Source: Planctomycetota bacterium (GTDB lineage: Bacteria > Planctomycetota > GCA-002687715). From it: a stretch of 64,000 nucleotides of DNA. The DNA lies in NCBI GenBank assembly GCA_002683135.1, contig NYSS01000005.1, positions 104,834 through 168,833 on the forward strand. The letters run 5' to 3'. Under the pieces are notes generated by a model. The model had not been told where the DNA came from. It saw only the letters and a program-made list of their open reading frames with translations, and did no database searches. This document shows, piece by piece, positions 48,543 to 57,515 of the stretch. Made by a program: the position numbers and the translations under genes. Position 1 is the first letter of the stretch. Each line of letters begins with the position of its first letter.

Positions 48543-49256
48543 TCAGGCGACGATCGCCGTGAGCAGGCCGATCAGTCCCCCGAAGACGCCTCCCCAGACG
48601 ACCAGCCAGCCCAGGTGGGCGCGGATCATGTCTTGAACGATGCGCTTCACGTCATCGGGGGTGAGCTCCTCGAGGCGCCCAGCGACGATCTTGTCCACCT
48701 TTGCGGTGATGGACTCAGCCACATCGTGTCCGCCGATGTTCTGCGTGACCGCGTCGCGGAAGCCCTCTGACGTGGCGATGTCTTCCACGACGTCCCTGAG
48801 GACCGCCTCCACCGGATCTTGCATCGCAGACAGAGCGGACTTGCCGCCGAACATCCCGAGCATGGACCCGAGCCGCGACTCCATCACCGCGTCCGAGATC
48901 TTGTCGAACACGCGGTCGTAATCGACCGCCTCCTTCAGCGCGTTCGGATCAATGGACCCGATGCCCGCGGCCGATTCCGACGCGAGCAGGCGTTCCACGT
49001 TTTCCGTGGTGAAGAACTGCTCCATGATCAGCTCGTGGATCGCGCTCTTGAACTCCTCGAACCGGGTAGGGATGACCCCGGACCCGTATAGCAGCGGCAC
49101 CTTCTCGAACAGCATGTACACCGCCAGCCAGTTGGTGATCGCGCCGGACAGCGCGAACAGGCCGGTGAACAGCACAGGTTCACGCCACACGGGCGTCACC
49201 AAGCCCGCGGTGACCAGGGCCGCGGCGGCGAGATTCGTAAGGAGAGATTTGTTCAT
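48543..49256 (-). CDS. DUF445 family membrane protein
   Basis: GLFALSGAITNWLAVYMLFEKVPLLYGSGVIPTRFEEFK. Confidence 0.85.
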   Translation of the reverse strand: MNKSLLTNLAAAALVTAGLVTPVWREPVLFTGLFALSGAITNWLAVYMLFEKVPLLYGSGVIPTRFEEFKSAIHELIMEQFFTTENVERLLASESAAGIGSIDPNALKEAVDYDRVFDKISDAVMESRLGSMLGMFGGKSALSAMQDPVEAVLRDVVEDIATSEGFRDAVTQNIGGHDVAESITAKVDKIVAGRLEELTPDDVKRIVQDMIRAHLGWLVVWGGVFGGLIGLLTAIVA

Positions 49257-50239
49257 CGCACGCCGAACGCCAAGGCGAGCTTGGCGTTCTGTAGGGTGTC
49301 GGACAGGACCTCGCGCGCGCGCAGGTAGTTGCGTTCGACGCGGGAAAAATCGAACAGCGCGGGATCGTCGATCCTCGGGTTCAAGATGAGCAGGTCGACG
49401 TTTGGTGTCTCACGCACTTCGCGAATCTGATATTCCCACGCGAGGTTCTCCAGGGCGTTGATGGAGACGAGGAATCGCATCAGGAACCCACTGGCCGCGG
49501 ATGGGCGCGGGTCATTGCCGAAGTGGGTGCCGATCAGGATCAACTTCTTGTCGGGGTGACGACGGTTGTGCTCGGCGATGGGTGAGATGAGCGGGGTCTT
49601 CTCGACCAGTCCGCCATCGTAAAATCCGGTCTCTTCGCCGTCGTGTTGCCTCGGAATGACGATCCCGGGGATGCTCATGGACTGGAAGATCGCCGACAGC
49701 AGCGGCCCGCGGCGAAAGACCTTGCGCATGCAGCGGCCGTCGTCGGTGCAGGCGATGCAGCGGAAGGGCCGCGGGCAATCCTCGAACGTCTTGGCGGTGA
49801 GCGCGTTGTCGATGGCCCGGGCGAAGTACTCCCCACGGATGAGCCCGTTCGGGAGCTTGTGCCCAAACGGCTTCAGGAGGAGGGCGATGGCGAGCCGAGC
49901 CCAGGGGACATCGACCGATCCCTTGCGATTCAAGGACGCGACCGACTCGTAGACGCGGTCGATGGGCGTCCCGCTTGCCCAGGGCCCACCGATGGCGGCG
50001 CCGGCGCTCGTGCCCCAGACCTCGTCGACGTGGGCGTCGATGCCGAGCTCTTCCAGGATCTTGCCGAACGCCAGGTTGCCGCAAAGGCCGGGCACCGAAC
50101 CGCCCCCGAATGACGCGACGATGCGGTGCTGGGGGGCGGCGACGAGTCGCATGAGCGCCGTGTATCGCTCCGGGTCGAGCGGCGCCAGGATCTGCTCCTT
50201 GCGTTCCAGGACATCGGCGCTGTTGTGGGGATGGGTCAC
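49253..50239 (-). CDS. Patatin-like phospholipase
   Basis: SFGGGSVPGLCGNLAFGKILEELG, VWGTSAGAAIG (GxSxG), YDGGLVEKTPL; GTG start. Confidence 0.9.
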   Translation of the reverse strand: MTHPHNSADVLERKEQILAPLDPERYTALMRLVAAPQHRIVASFGGGSVPGLCGNLAFGKILEELGIDAHVDEVWGTSAGAAIGGPWASGTPIDRVYESVASLNRKGSVDVPWARLAIALLLKPFGHKLPNGLIRGEYFARAIDNALTAKTFEDCPRPFRCIACTDDGRCMRKVFRRGPLLSAIFQSMSIPGIVIPRQHDGEETGFYDGGLVEKTPLISPIAEHNRRHPDKKLILIGTHFGNDPRPSAASGFLMRFLVSINALENLAWEYQIREVRETPNVDLLILNPRIDDPALFDFSRVERNYLRAREVLSDTLQNAKLALAFGVR

Positions 50240-51168
50240 GTCGCGGCCCCGCTCAGATCGGGTGGGTCGGCGAACGCGGTGTCGGGCTCGACGATGATCT
50301 CGGTTTCGAACGTTCGCACCGCTGGTCCTGCTTCCTGCGGGGCTCCCCGGAGCCACGATTCAAGCCGGTGCAGCAGCGCGTCACGTGGGAGGGTGGAGGG
50401 GATCACGTGCGGCGCCCCCAGGAATGTCTCGATCCACCTCGGCTCTCCGCTCCCGCTCTCGACCACCCTCCGCACGCCAGCGTTGTCGATGACCTGGTCG
50501 TCCTCTGCGAGCATGCAATACGTGGGGACCTTTATCCGCCAGAACTGCCGTGACGTGAATCGCTGGCACCTGAACATGGAGGTGAGGAACCTGGCGGAGA
50601 CCCGTCGTGTCCGCAATGCGTCGCCCTCGAGGGCTGTTCGCCAGTCGTCCCGGTTCACGATTTCCTTGGGGCCGAACGGCAAATCGTAGAGCTTGGTCGG
50701 GTTTGTAAACGACCTGCGCAGCACGCGCAGCCGCCGCGCGAGCGGGACGTTGACGGTCGACGCGAACGCGGGCGCCGGCAGGATCAGGGTGTCGCAGAGG
50801 TCGGGGTGACGGATGGCCAAGGCGGCAGCGAAAACGCCGCCAAGGGATAGACCAATGATGCCCAGGGGCGCCCCGGGGTGCCGCCCGCGGACCTCTTCGC
50901 AGACGCGCCGCACATCATCCACGAGGATCGACCAGTCTTCGGCGTGGCCGCGCTCACCGCCGGAGATCCCACACCCACGTCGGTCGGGGAGGTAGGCCGA
51001 AATACCCCGCGCCTGCAAAGCCCGCGCGACGCCGTCGTACCAGCCCATGTGGCTGGCGATGCCGTGAACGACCACGACGGCCGGCCCGTCCGCGTTCGCC
51101 GCAGGGCGCGCCCCGACGGCCAGCTCGACGCCATCGCGCGCCAGGATCCGGATCACCTCGCCGTCCAT
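50236..51168 (-). CDS. Alpha/beta hydrolase (monoacylglycerol lipase-like), paralogue of 54003..54860
   Basis: VVVVHGIASHMGWYDGVARAL, LPDRRGCGISGG, IIGLSLGGVFAAA. Confidence 0.9.
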   Translation of the reverse strand: MDGEVIRILARDGVELAVGARPAANADGPAVVVVHGIASHMGWYDGVARALQARGISAYLPDRRGCGISGGERGHAEDWSILVDDVRRVCEEVRGRHPGAPLGIIGLSLGGVFAAALAIRHPDLCDTLILPAPAFASTVNVPLARRLRVLRRSFTNPTKLYDLPFGPKEIVNRDDWRTALEGDALRTRRVSARFLTSMFRCQRFTSRQFWRIKVPTYCMLAEDDQVIDNAGVRRVVESGSGEPRWIETFLGAPHVIPSTLPRDALLHRLESWLRGAPQEAGPAVRTFETEIIVEPDTAFADPPDLSGAAT

Positions 51169-51169
51169 G

Positions 51170-52867
51170 TCAGTCGAGGGACGTGATGTCTTCGAGCCAG
51201 TCATCCTTGTCGAGGTCCTTCTTGGTCGACAGGAGCACGGTCTTGGCCTGGAAGAGCCGCTTGCCCGATGCGACCAGCTTCTTTTTTTCGGCGTCGTACC
51301 AGCCGGTCTTCATGGAGTGCAGCAACGGAGAGTTCAGGCGGAGGCTCTTACGCTTTGCTTCGTATTCGAGGTTGAGATCGGACAGGTGCCGGTCGATTGC
51401 CCCAAGGAACGAGCGCCGTTTGTCGGGCGGTAGCCCCGCCGCGGACTCTACCTTGAATACGTATCGCGCTGTGTCGACATCAGCCTCCGCCTTGAAGTGG
51501 TCGACGGCGATGGCGAACTCCTTCGAGGCCCGCTCGACGGCGTCGATGACCTGATTGACGCTGACCTTCTCGCCAGTGATCGACGTCATGCCCCTTCCCT
51601 TGCGGCGGAACACGACGACGGGGGCGGAGTTGTACCACCCGATGACCTCGATGACGTCATTGATGTCGTACCGGTACAGGCCGCCGGTGGTCGTGAAGAA
51701 GATGTAGTACTCCTGGCCTTCTTTGATCTGGTTTACGGAGAGGAAGTTCCAGACCTCACGGTCGTCGGGGTTGGCCTCCAGGTCGTCTACGGCGACGAAC
51801 TCGTATACGTTCGTCGCGACCGTGAGGACGCCGCCCGACCCGTCGTCGCTGAGGGGGATGCTGCCGCGGGCTTCGGACGACAGGTAGCCCCAGTCGCGGA
51901 CCGGGACGCCCTTGCGGCCATCCGGGTCAAACCAACCGGGGAACCGGTCCACGTACGCGCCCACGGTGCCACCCTTCCAGCAACCGATGAGATCGAGGCC
52001 CGGCCAGTAGTCTGCGGGCAGGAGCATCCCCGCGCGCCGCTCGCGAGCCCGCTCGAGTCGCTTTGCGCGCTCTGGGTCACGCCGCATGCGTGGCTGGAGG
52101 AGGGCTCGCAGTTCCGGCGGGATGGAGAGCTTCGGGTTCAGGGTGCCGTCGTGCAGGTCCTTCAGCAGCACGTCGGCATTGTCGTTCGCGATCTCGCACA
52201 TCTTGATGATCGACGACGGGTTGGCCGTCGCGAGGAACGAGACATCCGCGCCGATGCCGAGGCGCATGATGATGTAGTACTTGGCCTCGTAGTCCTCGAG
52301 CTCGAAGACCTCGTACGGCACCAGATAGGTGCTGCGGACGAGCCCGGGCATGTTCTTGTAGATGTGGCCGCTGGTCGATCCGTAGGGGACGCCAGAGGGT
52401 GCGTAGCCTTCAATCGCCGGCGACACGAGGCTCAGGACCTTGCCGCTGAAGATGCGGGGGTGTGCCACCGCCGCGTGATGAAACCACGTGCGCATCTGGT
52501 CGCTGTGGTCGCGCCCCTGGCATGTCCGTGTGAGGGGGACGTATTTCGCGTCACCGGTGGTGCCGGACGTACGCGCGAACATCACGGGGTCTTCAGCCGT
52601 CAGGACGTTCGATTCACCTCGCGTGACGCGGTCCACGCGGTCCTTGATATCTTCGTAGGTGATGACCGGCACGGCGTTCTGCCAGTCCTCCAGGCTACGG
52701 ATCGACCGGAAGCCGAACTCCCTTCCGTATTCCGTGTCCTGGTTGCGCTGGACAATGTCCATCAGCTTGCGCAGCTGGGTGTCCACGGCGTCCCTGGTCG
52801 CGGCCTCGAAGCGCTTCGCGGCCGAGCGTCCGACGGTCTTGATGACAACCGATGCGATGAAACCCAT
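51170..52867 (-). CDS. GH3 family acyl-adenylating enzyme
   Basis: DTEYGREFGFRSIRSLEDWQNAVPVITYEDIKDRVDRVTRGESNVLTAEDPVMFARTSGTTGDAKYVPLT; YYIFFTTTGGLYRYDINDVIEVIG. Confidence 0.9.
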   Translation of the reverse strand: MGFIASVVIKTVGRSAAKRFEAATRDAVDTQLRKLMDIVQRNQDTEYGREFGFRSIRSLEDWQNAVPVITYEDIKDRVDRVTRGESNVLTAEDPVMFARTSGTTGDAKYVPLTRTCQGRDHSDQMRTWFHHAAVAHPRIFSGKVLSLVSPAIEGYAPSGVPYGSTSGHIYKNMPGLVRSTYLVPYEVFELEDYEAKYYIIMRLGIGADVSFLATANPSSIIKMCEIANDNADVLLKDLHDGTLNPKLSIPPELRALLQPRMRRDPERAKRLERARERRAGMLLPADYWPGLDLIGCWKGGTVGAYVDRFPGWFDPDGRKGVPVRDWGYLSSEARGSIPLSDDGSGGVLTVATNVYEFVAVDDLEANPDDREVWNFLSVNQIKEGQEYYIFFTTTGGLYRYDINDVIEVIGWYNSAPVVVFRRKGRGMTSITGEKVSVNQVIDAVERASKEFAIAVDHFKAEADVDTARYVFKVESAAGLPPDKRRSFLGAIDRHLSDLNLEYEAKRKSLRLNSPLLHSMKTGWYDAEKKKLVASGKRLFQAKTVLLSTKKDLDKDDWLEDITSLD

Positions 52868-54006
52868 CAGGGCTCTCTCATCTCGAGGGTGCTAACGACC
52901 ATGGGAGCAAGCTTCTCCGTGTCGACGTCGACGCCGAGCCCCGGCCCATCCAGGGCGCGCGCGCAGGCCCGCGGACGGAGGGTGAGGTCCTGCTTGCCAA
53001 TATCTGTCGCGAGGAGGATCGTACCGAACGAGCCCTCGGCGAACAGCAGTCCCTCTGTCCTGGATGCGAACAGGTTGCCTGCGGCCGAGAGGAGCACGGT
53101 TTCACCTACCTGCGCGCCCAACTGGCAGCCGAGGCCAGCGTCGTGGGCGGCGTCTCTCAGCCGTCGCGAGTTGACGATGCCACCGCACTTGGAGATGCGG
53201 ATGTTGAAGTGATGACAGGCCCGCCGCTCAATGAGCGTCCTCGCGTCGTCGAGGGAGGCAAGAGACTCGTCGACGATGACCGGGATAGGCGATCGCGCGG
53301 TCAACTGGACGAGCCCCTCGATGTCGTCGCCCGCCAGCGGTTGCTCGACGGCTTCGATGCCGAGGTCCGTGAAGTCCTCGATGCGGCGCAGGGCCTGCTC
53401 CCAGGTCCACGCACAGTTCGCGTCTATTCGGAGACGGCAGTCGGGACCTAGGATGTCGCGCGCATGGCGGAGGAGGGCCTCGTCCTCCGCGTCGTCGGCG
53501 CCGACCTTGACCTTCACTTGCCCGAACCCGAAGTCACGGATGAGCTCGATGATCTTCAGGGAGGTCTCGGCGCCGTCCGCCGACACCACGCCGCTGTAGG
53601 CGATCTCGTCTCTGACTCGCGGACCGAAGACGCTCCCTGCGGAGCGACCGAAGGCTCTCCCAGCTGCGTCGAGGATGGCGAGCTCGAGAGCGCAGTGGGC
53701 GGCGTGCTGGTCGCGGGGCAGCCCGACGAGCCCGGTTTCTATGTGTGCAACCGCGTCTTCGAAGCTCGCCAGCTCGAGTCCGAGCCACGGAAGAGCCAGA
53801 GACCCATGGATAGCTTGCTTGACCGAGTCCGGAGTCTCGCCGGTCACGTAGCTGCGTGGGACGCACTCTCCGTATCCGACGTTCCCGCCGTCGTCGGTTA
53901 CGCGGACGAGGATGCCGTGACCCTCGCTGCGCGCAGCGAGGGAATGGCGAAAGGTGAATCGAAACGGGATCTTCGTCTCGAGAATTTCAAGCCGGGTGAT
54001 CCTCAC
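52867..54006 (-). CDS. Enolase-superfamily enzyme (muconate-lactonising/dipeptide-epimerase-like)
   Basis: VKVKVG, LRIDANCAWTWEQAL, GIEAVEQPL, PVIVDESLASLDD, NIRISKCGGI; GTG start with GTGA overlap. Confidence 0.9.
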   Translation of the reverse strand: MRITRLEILETKIPFRFTFRHSLAARSEGHGILVRVTDDGGNVGYGECVPRSYVTGETPDSVKQAIHGSLALPWLGLELASFEDAVAHIETGLVGLPRDQHAAHCALELAILDAAGRAFGRSAGSVFGPRVRDEIAYSGVVSADGAETSLKIIELIRDFGFGQVKVKVGADDAEDEALLRHARDILGPDCRLRIDANCAWTWEQALRRIEDFTDLGIEAVEQPLAGDDIEGLVQLTARSPIPVIVDESLASLDDARTLIERRACHHFNIRISKCGGIVNSRRLRDAAHDAGLGCQLGAQVGETVLLSAAGNLFASRTEGLLFAEGSFGTILLATDIGKQDLTLRPRACARALDGPGLGVDVDTEKLAPMVVSTLEMREP

Positions 54007-54860
54007 GGGCGCTCCCTGTCGTCCAGGAATTTGACGATGTCCCCTACCATTCGGTCGACCTGATCGAACTGGATCGAGTGAGTCGCATCGTCGTACATCC
54101 GCGTCACCAGGCGTTCTTCGGGCAATGGAGACAGCATGTTCAGTACGCCGGCATTGTCGATGATTCGTTCTCCACCCGCCAGAAAGAGCAGCACGGGCAC
54201 GTCGAGATCGCGCATCCCCCGCTTGAGGATCTTGTCCAGCTTGAGGCTCGCAAGGAAGAACCTGGCGGTCGCGTGTCGGAGCCTCCAGGTGTCATTCTCG
54301 ATGAACTCGAGATAGCGGTTCGTCTCCGTGAACATGTCGGATGAGATGGGGATCGGTATCTTGGCCCGACCTCCAAACGGCAGGCTCGCGAGGAGCCTCA
54401 ACTTCTGTCCGATTGTCAGGTCGACGATGGCCTTGAGGCCGGGAGTGATGAGGATCAGGCTCTTGACGCCCCCCGGACTCGCGATGGCGGAGGCCGTCGC
54501 GAGTTTGCCGCCCCAGGACAATCCGACGAGATGCAGGCTTGGATCGCCGACGTGGCGGCGAAAAGCCCCGATGTCTCTCAGCAGGACGCCTTCTGTTCGC
54601 GCGTCGCCGGGAGCATGGCTGCGGTTGAGCCCCGACCCGCGCCGATCCAACAGCCACGTCGTAATCCCCCGCTGGGCGAGGCGCTCGGCGGCGGGCAAGA
54701 ACCAGGTCCCGTGGCTCTCGATCCCGTGGCAATAGAGGAGGTGGTGCCGTGGGGCGTCCGCCTCGACGGCCCGATAACGCAGGGTCAGCCCGTCCGCGCC
54801 CTCGAAGTTCTCGATCCGCCCGGGGTGGTCGGCTCCCGGCGGGAGGAGGGCATCAATCAC
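54003..54860 (-). CDS. Alpha/beta hydrolase (lysophospholipase-like)
   Basis: HHLLYCHGIESHGTWFLPAAERLAQRGITTWLLDRRGSG, LVGLSWGGKLATA; GTG start overlapping upstream stop by 8 nt. Confidence 0.88.
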   Translation of the reverse strand: MIDALLPPGADHPGRIENFEGADGLTLRYRAVEADAPRHHLLYCHGIESHGTWFLPAAERLAQRGITTWLLDRRGSGLNRSHAPGDARTEGVLLRDIGAFRRHVGDPSLHLVGLSWGGKLATASAIASPGGVKSLILITPGLKAIVDLTIGQKLRLLASLPFGGRAKIPIPISSDMFTETNRYLEFIENDTWRLRHATARFFLASLKLDKILKRGMRDLDVPVLLFLAGGERIIDNAGVLNMLSPLPEERLVTRMYDDATHSIQFDQVDRMVGDIVKFLDDRERP

Positions 54861-55656
54861 CGCTGTCGTCGCCTTCCGAAGTCAGGGCGATGAGGCGCGC
54901 GGCGATGCTGCGCAGTTCATGGGTGATTTGGTGCTCGGGGTTGAGCTTGGTGAACAGCCCGCGGCTCCCGAGGTTGGCCATCTCCTCGTCCAACGGCAAG
55001 ACGCCCAAGACCTCGTATCCGAAAGCCTCGGTGATCTTTGCCTTCACGTCGTCGTGGTCGATTCGGCTGACGACCTTGTTCGCGACCATGGCTACGTTGG
55101 GCACCCCCAGTCGTCCGGCGACCTCCACCATGACCGCGGTGCCGTGAAAGTCCTGTTTGTCGGGCCGGATGAGCAGGACAAGCACGTCAGAGATCGCCGT
55201 CGTGAGCATGGTCTCCCGATTTAATCCCGGGTGGGTGTCGATCAGGAGTAGGTCGAGCCCGAGGGCATGGTTGAGGGCGTTGAACTCCGTGTGCAGCTTG
55301 CCCACGTCGTAGCCATCGTCGAGGACTCTCATGATGTCCTCGATCCGCATGCTCGAGGGGAGCAGCCACACCTCGCCGTCGCCCTCGCCGTCGCCCTCGC
55401 CGTCGAGCCCGAGGTCCGACGACATCTGGTAAGCGCACTCCTCGAGTTCACACTTGTTCTGTACGAAGTCGGTCAGCGTATGGGTGATCCGGTCCTTCTC
55501 CATCCCGAACACGACATGCACACCGGGCGATTGCAGGTCGGTGTCGAGGACGGCGACGCGCTTGCCTTCGAGCGCGGCGAGGTACGCGAGGTTCGCCGTG
55601 ATGTTGCTCTTGCCGGTGCCGCCGCGATACGAGTGGATGCTGACGATGGTCGCCAT
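54853..55656 (-). CDS. ParA/MinD-like P-loop ATPase
   Basis: IVSIHSYRGGTGKSNITANLAYLAALEGKRVAVLDTDLQSPGVHVVFG deviant Walker A; LLLIDTHPGLNRETML. Confidence 0.9.
   Translation of the reverse strand: MATIVSIHSYRGGTGKSNITANLAYLAALEGKRVAVLDTDLQSPGVHVVFGMEKDRITHTLTDFVQNKCELEECAYQMSSDLGLDGEGDGEGDGEVWLLPSSMRIEDIMRVLDDGYDVGKLHTEFNALNHALGLDLLLIDTHPGLNRETMLTTAISDVLVLLIRPDKQDFHGTAVMVEVAGRLGVPNVAMVANKVVSRIDHDDVKAKITEAFGYEVLGVLPLDEEMANLGSRGLFTKLNPEHQITHELRSIAARLIALTSEGDDSGD
55371..55406. repeat. 12-bp tandem repeat (3 copies of cctcgccgtcgc) inside ParA-like gene, encoding GEGD repeats
   Basis: Direct reading 55371-55382, 55383-55394, 55395-55406 (last base differs). Confidence 0.8.
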
Positions 55657-55665
55657 GACCACGGC

Positions 55666-55671
55666 AGTATA
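55666..55671 (-). promoter_or_regulatory. Putative -10 element (TATACT) of ParA-like operon
   Basis: AGTATA on + strand, 9 nt upstream of ATG; no good -35 seen. Confidence 0.4.
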
Positions 55672-55693
55672 CGGGCTACGTGCCAGGCCCTGG

Positions 55694-57223
55694 TTAGGGG
55701 TGGCCGGGCGTCACGCGCTTGATGAGCGCGTCCGAACTCAGGTCAAGCCCGGTGGTCTTGCTGACATGTTCAGTCCAGGACCGTCCGCCGGCATGGCGAA
55801 TGAGGAGGTCTTTCAGCGCCGCGGACCCCTCCCGATGTCGCAGGATGTCAGATCCCGCCGGGTTCGAAGGGAGGGCGTCCCTGATCTGCGCGGCGATCAT
55901 GGCGCCTATGGTGCGTTCGATGCCTGCGCCCGTCGGGCCGAGCACCTCTGGGGCGATTGCCCAGACGGCGTGCCCGCCTTCGTCGCGCGGGTCGATTCTG
56001 AGCGACTGCTTGAGCAGGCCCCACCAAAGAGTGGTGAGGTCTTGCCCAGGGTTCGCGTATAGGGCTTTCTCGAATCTCACCGTCGCGAGCCCGTGGTGCA
56101 CCAGCAGCAAGGTCTCGCGCCGGTGACGTTCGAGGAAACGCTCGCGGAGTTTTGCTGCGGCCGTGGGTTTGAGGCCCATCGCGTCCTCGAGCACGTCTGG
56201 TGAGGCGATCTCCTCGACCAAGATGTACCACAGAGCCCAGGACATGACGGGATGAGGTGACGACCGCAGGGTCTCCGGAAGCTCCGGGTCCGCGTGAGCT
56301 TCGAAGAGCGCCTCTGCGGCTTTGACGAGAACGCGGCCCACGTCGACGAGGGTTGACCACGGGTCGGGTTTGGGGCTGCGGCCCGTAACTTCTGCAGGGC
56401 GGATCTTGTCCGCGGCGAGCGAGAGTCCGCGGTGGCGCAGGAAGGCGAGCGCGGCGCTGACGGCTTCGCGGCGCGGCGGCAGGTTGGTCTCGAGATCCCA
56501 CGATGGCAGCAGTCGCATCGGATGCGGATAGTGCCAGGGCCCCATGAACCCGCGTCGTGTCCCGAACCAATCCGCGAGGTTCTTATCCAGGCTGTCCTTC
56601 AGTCCACCGAAGAGCTTGTGTGTGTGTTTGGCGGCGTCTCGGAGCAGGTCCTCTACAGGAGCCGTGTCCAGCTCCCGCAATGCAAGGGCGAGCTCGAAGT
56701 GGCTGTCGAATCCCTGTGCGCGAGCGGCCCGGTTGCGCGATGCGACGACCTCAAGCAGGGCCGGCGCGAGATGGTCGGCCAGATCCACCAGCTTGGACCA
56801 CGCTTCGCGGCGGACGCGCACGTCGTCACACCCGACGAACATGGGCCAGATGTCATCCCACCCGAGAGGGCCAGAACCCAGGTCGCAACGGAAGTTCTGG
56901 ATCTCCATGCGGACCTCGCCTTCCAGCGCCGCAGTCGCCTCGTCTAGACGCGGTTCACACTGGTGAGCGAGGTAGAGTCGGTAGAGTCGCTGCGCCTGAC
57001 GCCGCTGCGTGGGGGACATGTCGACGTTTGCCCGGGAGTACGTCCGGATGCGGCTGAAGGCGTCGCGATCGGACAGCACCCGCCGCATGCTCTCGGATGT
57101 CCCGTTAACAGGCGGGTGTTCCGGCAGGAGGTTGCTGCGCCTGAGGGTTGTCCCCATTGCGTTGCCGAAGGCATCAACGCGGCTCTCGTGCTGAATAATG
57201 AAGTCTGCGAGTTGCTCTCGCAT
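55694..57223 (-). CDS. M2/M3 peptidase-like helical protein apparently lacking HExxH
   Basis: REAWSKLVDLADHLAPALLEVVASRNRAARAQGFDSHFELALALRELD resembles M2/M3 metallopeptidase helices; no HExxH anywhere in the ORF. Confidence 0.65.
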   Translation of the reverse strand: MREQLADFIIQHESRVDAFGNAMGTTLRRSNLLPEHPPVNGTSESMRRVLSDRDAFSRIRTYSRANVDMSPTQRRQAQRLYRLYLAHQCEPRLDEATAALEGEVRMEIQNFRCDLGSGPLGWDDIWPMFVGCDDVRVRREAWSKLVDLADHLAPALLEVVASRNRAARAQGFDSHFELALALRELDTAPVEDLLRDAAKHTHKLFGGLKDSLDKNLADWFGTRRGFMGPWHYPHPMRLLPSWDLETNLPPRREAVSAALAFLRHRGLSLAADKIRPAEVTGRSPKPDPWSTLVDVGRVLVKAAEALFEAHADPELPETLRSSPHPVMSWALWYILVEEIASPDVLEDAMGLKPTAAAKLRERFLERHRRETLLLVHHGLATVRFEKALYANPGQDLTTLWWGLLKQSLRIDPRDEGGHAVWAIAPEVLGPTGAGIERTIGAMIAAQIRDALPSNPAGSDILRHREGSAALKDLLIRHAGGRSWTEHVSKTTGLDLSSDALIKRVTPGHP

Positions 57224-57227
57224 CCCA

Positions 57228-57296
57228 ATTCCCCCAAACGACCTACTCCCTGGCACTCCTCTGATCGGCGAACTTGATGAGGGTCCTTGGGGGAAT
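57228..57296 (-). promoter_or_regulatory. Candidate structured 5' UTR sequestering the RBS of 55694..57223
   Basis: Perfect 10-bp inverted repeat ATTCCCCCAA (57228-57237)/TTGGGGGAAT (57287-57296), G-rich arm 4 nt upstream of ATG; inner GACC/GGTC helix. Confidence 0.55.
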
Positions 57297-57306
57297 CTCG
57301 GCCGCA

Positions 57307-57327
57307 TTGCGGACAAAATAGCCGCAA
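57307..57327. repeat. Inverted repeat TTGCGG-N9-CCGCAA, possible operator
   Basis: Direct reading: TTGCGGACAAAATAGCCGCAA. Confidence 0.45.
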
Positions 57328-57515
57328 GTCATTTACTTATATGGGCTTGTGGAATTGTCCGGCGACGGCAATGGCCTGGTTGTGGGCTCCCCCTGGGGGC
57401 GATTCCCGCGCGGCGACGCCGGTTTTCCTCCTTTTGATACGGCCGGAGGGCGGTTTCGTGGGGCCCAACCTGTCCGTTCAGCGCGGCGGGAAGTCCGGGC
57501 GCCGAGGGAGATCGG

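Noticed and set aside
51497-53212. 571-aa + strand ORF antisense to GH3/enolase genes
   Set aside because: Shadow ORF in GC-rich codon-biased sequence; the minus strand carries well conserved families across the same span.
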